Part shown: positions 6,091-12,557 of the stretch, one piece after another | Position numbering within the stretch: position 1 is the stretch's first letter | Layout of the letters: each line of letters opens with the position of its first letter | NCBI GenBank assembly: GCA_012962735.1 | Contig: DTXA01000508.1 | Span: 1 to 13,541 of the forward strand | From: Candidatus Latescibacterota bacterium | Lineage (GTDB): Bacteria; Latescibacterota; 4484-107; B68-G9 | DNA: 13,541 bases | Direction of reading: 5' to 3' | The notes under the pieces: model-generated | What the model was told of the DNA's origin: nothing | What the model saw: only the letters and a program-made list of their open reading frames with translations | Databases searched by the model: none | Made by a program: the position numbers and the translations under genes

Positions 6091-7025
6091 ATTTCCCCCA
6101 TGAGGACCTCCAAATGGGCGACGACTGAGCTCGGCAAAGCCCTCAGGTGGTACCCCCCCTCCAATACCGAAACCACCCTCCCTCCTGTGTGCTCCCTTGC
6201 CACCTCCGAGACCAACTGCGTCATCCTCCTGAACCCCTCCTCGGTCACCCTCATCCCGGAGAGCGGGTCCGCCCGATGGGGGTCGAACCCGGCTGAGATC
6301 ATCACCAGCTCCGGCCGGAACCTCTCGGCCTCAGGGAGGAGCCGCTCCCGAAAAACCCTCTGGTAGGTCTCGTCGTCGCTGCCCCAAGGCAGGGGGACGT
6401 TGAGGGTATATCCCTCGCCCAGGCCTCCTCCCCGTTCGTCCGCCCTTCCAGTTCCGGGATAGTACGGGAAAAGGTGCACGCTGAAGTAGAACACCGACGG
6501 GTCCTCCCAGAACGCCGCCTGGGTTCCGTTGCCGTGGTGGAGGTCCCAGTCCACCACCAGCACCTTCCCCACCCCGTGCTCCTGCTGGGCGTACCTGGCA
6601 CCCAGGGCCACGTTGTTGAAAAGGCAGAAGCCCATCGCCCTGTCTGGCTCAGCGTGGTGTCCGGGCGGACGGACGAGACAGAAGGCGGCCTTCGCATCCC
6701 TCGAACATACCGCATCTATCGCTTGGAAGATACCTCCCGCCGCCAACCGGGCCACATCGTAGGAACTGGAACAGATGTAGGTGTCCGGATCGAGCCACCT
6801 CCTTCCCTCCCCCCAGGCAGATGCTACCTGTCGGATGTACTCGGGGGTGTGTACCCAGGCCAGCTCCTCCTCAGAAACCGGACGGGGCTCTAGATGGAGG
6901 GCTCTCTCCCAGAGCCCTGCCTCTTTGAGCCCCTCCACTATCCGCTTCAACCGTTCAGGGGACTCAGGATGGGAATCCAGGGGTCTATGCAGGAGGTAAT
7001 CCGAATGGTAGACTAAGGCGAACAT
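6081..7025 (-). CDS. Histone-deacetylase-family (class II / acetylpolyamine-type) zinc amidohydrolase
   Basis: A complete 314-residue member of the arginase/deacetylase superfamily. RPPGHHA (119-125) carries the His-His catalytic dyad. DWDLHHGNGTQ (159-169) supplies zinc ligands Asp161 and His163. SVHLFPYYPGTG (182-193) is a typical family loop. SAGFDPHRADPLSGM (244-258) provides the third zinc ligand, Asp248, and LEGGY (288-292) the transition-state tyrosine. All catalytic residues are present. In bacteria such enzymes deacetylate small N-acetylated amines, polyamines or protein lysines; the real substrate is unknown. The start at ATG 7025 has only a weak upstream AGGGA. It lies 51 bp downstream of pfkA, with palindromes in the gap, and its stop overlaps the start of the dead cyclase gene. 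Confidence 0.93.
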   Translation of the reverse strand: MFALVYHSDYLLHRPLDSHPESPERLKRIVEGLKEAGLWERALHLEPRPVSEEELAWVHTPEYIRQVASAWGEGRRWLDPDTYICSSSYDVARLAAGGIFQAIDAVCSRDAKAAFCLVRPPGHHAEPDRAMGFCLFNNVALGARYAQQEHGVGKVLVVDWDLHHGNGTQAAFWEDPSVFYFSVHLFPYYPGTGRADERGGGLGEGYTLNVPLPWGSDDETYQRVFRERLLPEAERFRPELVMISAGFDPHRADPLSGMRVTEEGFRRMTQLVSEVAREHTGGRVVSVLEGGYHLRALPSSVVAHLEVLMGEICS

Positions 7026-7041
7026 ATCTCTGTCCCTGAAG

Positions 7042-7061
7042 ACATTTACAAAATGTACATT
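7042..7061. promoter_or_regulatory. Overlapping palindromes upstream of the HDAC gene; possible operator
   Basis: ACATTT-ACA-AAATGT (7042-7056) is a perfect 6-bp inverted repeat with a 3-base centre, and it overlaps the perfect 10-bp palindrome AATGTACATT (7052-7061). Both lie in the AT-rich 51-bp gap between the pfkA stop and the HDAC start, where a repressor site would be expected. There is no T-run after the stems, so it does not look like a terminator. No known regulator is inferred. Confidence 0.35.
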
Positions 7062-7076
7062 ACATATCTGTTTCCC

Positions 7077-8168
7077 CTACTCCCCCAACCCCACACCCAA
7101 CGAGCGCGCACAGGCGATCCAGTGTGAATCCAAAGGCACCCTCCGCTGGCGGCCCGCCACCTCGTCCAAGGGAACAGATGTGATCTCGGTCCCGTGGAGC
7201 GCGGCCATTCGGTCGAAGTTTCCGCTTGCGATGAGCTTCACCGCCTCCCTTCCGAACCTCGTGGCCAAGATGCGGTCGAAGGGCGTGGGCGTCCCACCCC
7301 GTTGGAGGTGGCCTAAGGTCGTGACCCTCGTCTCCATCCCGGTAAGCCGCTCAACTTCCTGGCCTACCCACTCCCCGACACCCCCGAGGCGGGCGGACTC
7401 CATGCTGTCCGCCACCCTCCGACGCACGAACGGCTCCCCCCCCTGAGGATACGCTCCCTCTGAGACCACGACTATGCTGAACCTCTTTCCCCTCCTCACC
7501 CGCTCTTCCACCACCTCGCAGACCGCCTCCACCCGGAACGGGACCTCGGGGATGAGTATCACATCCCCCCCTCCGGCCAGGCCGGCCCCGAGGGCGAGCC
7601 ATCCGGCGTTGCGGCCCATCACCTCTATCACCATAACCCTGTGATGGGACTGGGCTGTTGTGTGGAGCTTGTCCACGGCCTCGGTGGCTGTAGACAGGGC
7701 CGAATCGAACCCGAAGGTCTGGTCGGTGCCGTATAGGTCGTTGTCTATGGTCTTGGGCACCCCCACGACCGGAATCCCCTTCTCCCGAAAAAGCCTATGG
7801 GCTATGGTCAGAGTCCCGTCCCCCCCCACGCAGACCAAAGCGTCCAACCCCAGCTCTCCGATATATGACACCACTTCGTCCGAGCGGTCCTTGAAGACGA
7901 CCTCCCCATCCCGCTCGGTCGGATATCCGAAGGGATTTGCCCGGTTGGAGGTGCCGAGTATAGTGCCCCCTATGGTCAAGATGCCCGAGGCGTCTTCCAA
8001 GCCCAGCTTTCTCGTCCGGCGCAGTATGAGGCCTTCGTAACCGTCCTCAATGCCTACGACCTCTATACTGTGCTCGTTCACTGCTGTCTTGATCACCGCC
8101 CGTATGACGGCGTTCAAGCCAGGGCAGTCCCCACCGCTGGTAAGCAAGCCTATACGCCTTACAACCAT
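7077..8168 (-). CDS. pfkA: 6-phosphofructokinase (group III type; phosphoryl donor uncertain)
   Basis: A 363-residue phosphofructokinase, which phosphorylates fructose-6-phosphate to fructose-1,6-bisphosphate in glycolysis. SGGDCPGLNAVIR (11-23) and GGDGT (115-119) form the nucleotide/phosphate-binding loops. PKTIDNDLYGTDQTFGF (138-154) holds the catalytic Asp region, and MGRNAGW (184-190) and the GHLQRGGTPTPFDR stretch (286-299) bind the sugar phosphate. The residue equivalent to E. coli 104 is Gly (ATP type), whereas that equivalent to 124 is Lys (PPi type or group III ATP type). The donor therefore cannot be settled here, though ATP is somewhat favoured. ATG 8168 was chosen because TGAGGAG lies 6 bases before it; the open frame extends upstream to 8228 but without a good ribosome site. 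The gene lies 85 bp after radA with its own promoter-like sequence. Confidence 0.92.
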   Translation of the reverse strand: MVVRRIGLLTSGGDCPGLNAVIRAVIKTAVNEHSIEVVGIEDGYEGLILRRTRKLGLEDASGILTIGGTILGTSNRANPFGYPTERDGEVVFKDRSDEVVSYIGELGLDALVCVGGDGTLTIAHRLFREKGIPVVGVPKTIDNDLYGTDQTFGFDSALSTATEAVDKLHTTAQSHHRVMVIEVMGRNAGWLALGAGLAGGGDVILIPEVPFRVEAVCEVVEERVRRGKRFSIVVVSEGAYPQGGEPFVRRRVADSMESARLGGVGEWVGQEVERLTGMETRVTTLGHLQRGGTPTPFDRILATRFGREAVKLIASGNFDRMAALHGTEITSVPLDEVAGRQRRVPLDSHWIACARSLGVGLGE

Positions 8169-8199
8169 CTCACACTCCTCACGTATTTTGAACGGGCGA

Positions 8200-8228
8200 A
8201 TTAAAGTCTGTAACTCAGGGGTCCCCAA
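8200..8228 (-). promoter_or_regulatory. Possible sigma-70-type promoter for pfkA
   Basis: On the minus strand TTGGGG (8228-8223), a 17-base spacer and TTTAAT (8205-8200) resemble -35 and -10 elements, matching three and five of six consensus bases. The -35 overlaps the 14-mer shared with the radA upstream gap. The predicted start near 8193 would leave a leader of about 25 bases containing the pfkA ribosome site. Confidence 0.4.
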
Positions 8229-8236
8229 AAAGTATC
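8223..8236 (-). repeat. Shared 14-mer GATACTTTTTGGGG, copy 1 (upstream of pfkA)
   Basis: The minus strand reads GATACTTTTTGGGG here and again at 9741-9728. Each copy lies a few bases after a stop codon (radA here, 17 bases) and upstream of a housekeeping gene. It may be a regulator site, as it covers the candidate -35 of pfkA. It is not an inverted repeat. Confidence 0.5.
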
Positions 8237-8253
8237 GGAGAAGCGGAGAACTT

Positions 8254-9615
8254 TTAACTTCTCATCGCCTCTACTATGGCCGCATCCAATCTCTCTACGC
8301 CTATCACCCACATCCCCCCCGTCCGGCTCAGGCCCTTGAGGTTTCCCTTGGCCAAAAGGCACCTTTCAAACCCCAGCTTCTGGGCCTCCGAGAGCCTCTG
8401 AGCGATGTGCCCAACCGGCCTTACCTCCCCGCCGAGCCCTACCTCCCCTATGGCCACCGTGCGGGAGGGGATGGGCCGGTCCCGGAAGCTCGAGGCAACT
8501 GCCAAGGCCACCGCTAAGTCGGCGGCCGGCTCCTCTATGCGCACACCCCCGGCGGCGTTACAGAACACATCCTGGTCCCCAAGCCTAAGCCCTATACGCT
8601 TCTCCAAGACGGCCAGAAGCATTGCCAGCCTCCTGCCGTCTATCCCGGTGGTGGACCTCTGAGGATACCCGAAAGCGGTCGGGGCCACGAGGGCCTGTAT
8701 CTCTACCAAGATGGGCCTCGTCCCTTCCATAGTGCAGGCCACGGCCGAACCCGGTGGGACCTCGGCCCGTTCGGGGAGGAATATCTCCGAGGGGTTTAGG
8801 ACCTCCGCCATCCCTCTCTCCCGCATCTCGAAAAGCCCCACCTCGTTAGTGGAACCGAAGCGGTTCTTAACGGCCCTCAGGACTCGGTATGCGTGGTGCC
8901 GGTCCCCCTCCAAAGCCAGCACCGTGTCTACCATATGCTCCAAGAGCCTGGGACCTGCAATGGTCCCCTCCTTGGTCACGTGCCCTATTAGGAAAACCGC
9001 CGTGCCGGTGCGCTTGGCGAAGCCCACCAGACGGGCTGCGCACTCCCGCACCTGGCTCACACCCCCCGGCGCTCCGTCCAGCTCGGGGGCGAACAGGGTC
9101 TGGACCGAGTCCACAACGGCCAAAGTCGGTGATATCTTCTCCATCTGAGCTAACACAGCCTCGACGTTTGTCTCCGCCAAAAGCCAGAGTTCCTCGCTCA
9201 GAGCCCCTATCCTCTCGGCCCTGAGCCTCACCTGCTGGGCCGACTCCTCCCCCGAGACGTACAACACCGGCTCCCCAGAAAACGCCAGGGAACCAGACGC
9301 CTGCAGCAAAAGAGTTGATTTACCTATACCCGGGTCCCCGGCCACTAGCACCGCCGACCCAGGCACGATTCCACCACCCAACGCCCTGTCCAGCTCCCCG
9401 ATGCCCGTGGCCCTCCTGGGGACCTGGGAGGGCGGGATCTGCGTTATAGGCACCACCTCGGATACGGGGAGGTCTCCCACACGTCCGGGCTTTTCCTTCC
9501 GCACTACTTCCTCTACACAGGTGTTCCACTCCCCGCACTCCGGACACCTGCCGAACCACCGGGGAGAACGAGCCCCGCATGCCTGGCATACGTACACTGT
9601 CTTTTCCTTGGCCAT
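8254..9615 (-). CDS. radA: DNA repair ATPase RadA (Sms)
   Basis: A 453-residue protein of full family length. RadA is a RecA-related, DnaB-like hexameric helicase that drives branch migration and processing of recombination intermediates. The N-terminal zinc finger has four cysteines (10, 13, 24 and 27: CQACG and CPECG). GDPGIGKST (93-101) is Walker A, and LAVVDSVQT (165-173) covers Walker B. KNRFG (250-254) is the RadA-specific motif, followed by the Lon-protease-like C-terminal domain (NAAGGVRIEEPAADLAVA; AIGEVGLGGEVRPV), which in RadA is not proteolytic. ATG 9615 gives the canonical MAKEKTVYVCQACG start, and an in-frame TAA just upstream excludes a longer form. The ribosome site is weak: GAGGTG lies about 14 bases away. 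A strong promoter precedes it. Confidence 0.97.
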   Translation of the reverse strand: MAKEKTVYVCQACGARSPRWFGRCPECGEWNTCVEEVVRKEKPGRVGDLPVSEVVPITQIPPSQVPRRATGIGELDRALGGGIVPGSAVLVAGDPGIGKSTLLLQASGSLAFSGEPVLYVSGEESAQQVRLRAERIGALSEELWLLAETNVEAVLAQMEKISPTLAVVDSVQTLFAPELDGAPGGVSQVRECAARLVGFAKRTGTAVFLIGHVTKEGTIAGPRLLEHMVDTVLALEGDRHHAYRVLRAVKNRFGSTNEVGLFEMRERGMAEVLNPSEIFLPERAEVPPGSAVACTMEGTRPILVEIQALVAPTAFGYPQRSTTGIDGRRLAMLLAVLEKRIGLRLGDQDVFCNAAGGVRIEEPAADLAVALAVASSFRDRPIPSRTVAIGEVGLGGEVRPVGHIAQRLSEAQKLGFERCLLAKGNLKGLSRTGGMWVIGVERLDAAIVEAMRS

Positions 9616-9670
9616 GATTTATCGCCGGGCACCTCGTTATATCTCAGCATTTCTGTTACTTGTGCTTAGA

Positions 9671-9699
9671 AAGATAACATCTTCCCCATAGCTTGTCAA
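9671..9699 (-). promoter_or_regulatory. Sigma-70-type promoter of radA
   Basis: On the minus strand a perfect TTGACA (9699-9694) is followed by a 17-base spacer and TATCTT (9676-9671). The predicted start near 9664 gives a leader of about 50 bases to the radA ATG. It is the clearest promoter in the window and separates radA from the glycosyltransferase gene upstream. Confidence 0.65.
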
Positions 9700-9727
9700 G
9701 GATTTGTAACCATCTGCAGTCGAGCTC

Positions 9728-9741
9728 CCCCAAAAAGTATC
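9728..9741 (-). repeat. Shared 14-mer GATACTTTTTGGGG, copy 2 (upstream of radA)
   Basis: This is identical to the copy at 8236-8223. It begins 4 bases after the glycosyltransferase stop and lies about 30 bases upstream of the radA -35 element. Its position suggests an upstream regulatory element rather than coding sequence. Confidence 0.5.
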
Positions 9742-9745
9742 CCTG

Positions 9746-10870
9746 CTATTTGCAGGCAACCTGATACACCTCCACCAGCCTCCCCTTCTCCCTCTCCCAG
9801 TTGTAAACCTCGGCAGCCTTCTCAGCGTTTTTCGAACATTGCTCCCATAAGTCTTTGTCTTCTAATAGCATTTGGGCCTTCACCGCTATGTCCTCGGGAT
9901 CGGAGGGATCGGCTAAAAGTCCCACACCCGCCTCCCTTACCACTTTTCCTATCTCTGGGAAGTCGCTGGCCAAAACCGGAATCCCGGCCATCATGTACTG
10001 AAAAAGCTTATTGGGAAGGGAGACGTAGTAGCTATATCCTAACTTCTCTATCATACAAAGACCCATATCCGCAGAGGCTGTATAAATGGGGAGCTTCTCC
10101 AAAGGTACCCATCCGGGCAGGAAGATCCGATCTTCTATCCCGGCCCGGACGGCGTATCCCCTCACCTCATCCCGCAGCACCCCGTCCCCTAAGAATACCA
10201 ACACTCCTCTTTTCAGCCTTCTGAGTGCCTCCATAGCTACAAATAGCCCCCTGCCCCGCTGGAGCACCCCCTGGTAGACCAAAATGGGCTCTTCGTCCGG
10301 AATGCCGAGCCACTTCCTCAAAGCGTCCGTTCGTGGCGCACGCCTGAAGCGGGGGAGGTTGCGCACCACCCGGGGCCTGGGAATGCCATACCGTTTCCGG
10401 AGCACATCCGCTATGGAGTCGCATACCGTGATCACAAAGTCGGCCTTCCGTACGAACGTCCGCTCCACTGCTCCCCAGATCGTCCGCTCCAAGGGCCGGC
10501 CAGACAGGGCAGGGGTTCCGATGTAGTATTCGTGTACATCGTAAATCAGACGGGCCCCGGACATCTTGGCCCCGAGGTAAGCCACGGGGAGGGAGTACAC
10601 GTCCTGGGAGTGGAAGACTTCCCCCTTAAGCCTTGCAACGATCAGGAAGGCCTTCAGGTAGAAGATGAGGAAGGGAAGCTTTCCCCTCCGCCTCCTGCCT
10701 AAGGGCACGGGCACCAGGCCCGCCCCCGCGTACTTGCGTCTCCTAGGGCAGTCGTCGAAGAGGCCGTGGAGTATCCCGACCTCCAACCCCATCTCCCTGA
10801 GTGCCTCGACCTCCCGGACCACCCTCGCATCGTCGTACGGGTCGTCGAACATCGTTATCCAGACCCTCAT
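9746..10870 (-). CDS. GT4-type glycosyltransferase
   Basis: A 374-residue GT-B-fold glycosyltransferase. The N-terminal acceptor domain contains HSQDVYSLPVAYLGA (87-101) and IYDVHEYY (109-116), typical of GT4 enzymes. The C-terminal nucleotide-sugar domain starts around VYQGVLQRGRG (198-208), with LGDGVLRDEV and FLPGWVPLEKLPIY (250-263). The donor-site stretch ends in LPNKLFQYMMAGIPVLASD (285-303), where Lys/Phe-Gln replace the more usual Glu pattern just before the Ala-Gly-Ile-Pro turn. It probably transfers a sugar in capsule, O-antigen or exopolysaccharide assembly; donor and acceptor are unknown. ATG 10870 follows GGAGGGTGGG and overlaps the preceding stop as ATGA, so it is translationally coupled to the polysaccharide-deacetylase-like gene. 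The frame is open further upstream but there only shadows that gene. Confidence 0.88.
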   Translation of the reverse strand: MRVWITMFDDPYDDARVVREVEALREMGLEVGILHGLFDDCPRRRKYAGAGLVPVPLGRRRRGKLPFLIFYLKAFLIVARLKGEVFHSQDVYSLPVAYLGAKMSGARLIYDVHEYYIGTPALSGRPLERTIWGAVERTFVRKADFVITVCDSIADVLRKRYGIPRPRVVRNLPRFRRAPRTDALRKWLGIPDEEPILVYQGVLQRGRGLFVAMEALRRLKRGVLVFLGDGVLRDEVRGYAVRAGIEDRIFLPGWVPLEKLPIYTASADMGLCMIEKLGYSYYVSLPNKLFQYMMAGIPVLASDFPEIGKVVREAGVGLLADPSDPEDIAVKAQMLLEDKDLWEQCSKNAEKAAEVYNWEREKGRLVEVYQVACK

Positions 10871-12462
10871 CCCACCCTCCGGGCGTACAGGGAGAAGACC
10901 CCCCCAGCCTGGACCGGGCCGACCCTGACCCAGATCCCATCCCCGTCCTGGGATGCCCTGATCTGGACGCCCTCCCCCCGCACCTCCCAAAGGCCCGGCC
11001 CTAACCTGAGCGAAAGCCCGGGAAGGGCTTCCCGGGCCTCTATCCGCCAACACCATCCCTCTCCTTCCCTCCGCTCCTCGGCCTCCAATCCCGCCCTGGC
11101 CCTCCACCATCCGGCCAGATCCATCCCCTTAGCCACATAAGCTCCTCGATCCTTAAGCTCAAGCAATACCTTTAGATAAAGGGGGCCCACATACGGGAAC
11201 TCCTCCCCGTCTAAAGCCCTCTGGTGGACCAAGAGCGAGAAGACCCCTCCGAAGCGGCCGACCTCCTCTATGAAGTGCCCTACCACCTCGAAAGCTTCCC
11301 TTCGGCCGTAATTCCGGAAGGTCGTAAGGGTGGTGTCCATAATGCCCAAGGGGACAGCTAAGATGTCCATGGCCTCCCCCTGTTCGGGGTCGAAGGGGAA
11401 AAATGGCAGGGAGGTCCCCGCCCTGAACCCCTCCTTCCGGGAGTACCCCAAGGTTGCGTCGTACAGGAAACCGGCCTCCTCCTGAGCCCGCCAGGTCTCC
11501 GGGACCGCCAACCTCAGGTAGTGCTGACGGATGCCCTGAACCTCTCCGGCCAACGCCCCTAATTTATCCCTTTCCTCCCTCAGCCTCCCCGCATCCTTGT
11601 ACGAACCCATGCTCCCGTGCAGGCCCACCTCCCATCCTCCCTCCAATAACTCCCGGACCGCGCCCTCCACTTGGTACAGCTCGTAGGAGGGGTCTCTCCG
11701 GTCGTACCGCCCGACCCCGAAGAAAAAAGTCGAACGCACCCCGGCATCCTCCTCAACTGCCATAAGCTCGGGGAAGTTCCAGTAGGGGTCCCGGGAATCT
11801 CGAAGGGAGCGCAGGACCTTCATAACCCTTCTGGGCATGGGAAATGCCCGCAGCAACTCGTAACCAACCCTCTTTGGGGTCCACTTGCGCACCCTGTCCA
11901 CATCGTGCGAGAGGAAGGCCGCAGACGGCTCCCCCCTCGGCCAGAAGTCCATCCAGATATAAGGCCTTCCTGCCACCTCACAGGCTCGGCCCACTGCCTC
12001 CCGCAACAGCCGTATGTACATATCCCCTATGGGGCGATCGAGCCACCCCTCCAAGAAGCTCCTGTCGGGGGGAAACGGGTCCCTACCCCACTCCTCGGGC
12101 CTGGCTAAAAGTTGGAACAGGTTCCCGAAGACATCGGCTTTCATCCGCAGATATGCACCTCTCCCGAGGGTTTCAGGCCCCCATAGCTCTCCTGACTCCA
12201 TCCTCCCCCAGAACGGAATTCCGCCCAAAATGCGGGGATGCCCGGAAGCGGGAAGCTCGTAGAGATCCCTGTCCCGGAACACCGACACGACTGTAAAGCC
12301 GGACCTCGCAAGCTCCCTGCCTCCGGGCTCCTCCCCGTAGAGAACCACTATCCCTCCCCTTTCGAAGGGCCTCGGATGGAACCCCGCCATCTTCAAACTT
12401 TCCTTAACGATGTAATCCTGCTCAGGGGAGACCGGCTTCTCTATAGCAGTTCGAACGACCAT
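10867..12462 (-). CDS. Polysaccharide deacetylase-fold (NodB-like) protein
   Basis: A 531-residue protein. Residues about 1-175 are an N-terminal region without a motif I can name. Residues 180-450 form a (beta/alpha) barrel of the glycoside hydrolase/deacetylase superfamily. FLSHDVDRV (183-191) supplies the paired Asp/metal site, STFFFGVG (244-251) is the second strand, GWEVGLHGSMGSY (276-288) holds the metal-binding His282, and VFSLLVHQRAL (407-417) the distal His. The last ~80 residues form a beta-rich tail. Related proteins sit in surface-polysaccharide clusters, and the ATGA overlap with the glycosyltransferase supports such a role. ATG 12462 is preferred, with GGGGAAGGAG just upstream; the longer frame would begin at a TTG inside the terminator. 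Exact substrate and catalytic activity are inferred, not shown. Confidence 0.82.
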   Translation of the reverse strand: MVVRTAIEKPVSPEQDYIVKESLKMAGFHPRPFERGGIVVLYGEEPGGRELARSGFTVVSVFRDRDLYELPASGHPRILGGIPFWGRMESGELWGPETLGRGAYLRMKADVFGNLFQLLARPEEWGRDPFPPDRSFLEGWLDRPIGDMYIRLLREAVGRACEVAGRPYIWMDFWPRGEPSAAFLSHDVDRVRKWTPKRVGYELLRAFPMPRRVMKVLRSLRDSRDPYWNFPELMAVEEDAGVRSTFFFGVGRYDRRDPSYELYQVEGAVRELLEGGWEVGLHGSMGSYKDAGRLREERDKLGALAGEVQGIRQHYLRLAVPETWRAQEEAGFLYDATLGYSRKEGFRAGTSLPFFPFDPEQGEAMDILAVPLGIMDTTLTTFRNYGRREAFEVVGHFIEEVGRFGGVFSLLVHQRALDGEEFPYVGPLYLKVLLELKDRGAYVAKGMDLAGWWRARAGLEAEERREGEGWCWRIEAREALPGLSLRLGPGLWEVRGEGVQIRASQDGDGIWVRVGPVQAGGVFSLYARRVG

Positions 12463-12505
12463 CTCTCCTTCCCCGGATTTGTCGCTTAAGATACACAATG
12501 ACGAC

Positions 12506-12532
12506 AAAAAAGGGAAGGCTTAAGGCCTTCCC
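12506..12532 (-). terminator. Intrinsic terminator after the TPR gene
   Basis: On the minus strand GGGAAGGC (12532-12525), a 5-base loop and GCCTTCCC (12519-12512) form a perfect 8-bp GC-rich stem, followed at once by six T (12511-12506). It starts 25 bases after the TPR gene stop and precedes the polysaccharide deacetylase gene, separating the two transcripts. Confidence 0.85.
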
Positions 12533-12557
12533 CATTACCGATGTTCCCTATCCGATG

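Noticed and set aside
8169..8253. Riboswitch or structured leader before pfkA
   Set aside because: Only a short GGGG-A-CCCC palindrome and a small direct repeat (CGGAGAA) are visible; nothing resembles a known riboswitch.
10871..11110. 80-residue N-terminal extension of the glycosyltransferase
   Set aside because: Gly/Pro/Arg-rich shadow of the upstream gene; ATG 10870 has a strong ribosome site and the ATGA overlap.
12463..12507. Longer start (TTG at 12507) for the polysaccharide-deacetylase-like protein
   Set aside because: It would begin in the T-run of the terminator and lacks a ribosome site; ATG 12462 has one.
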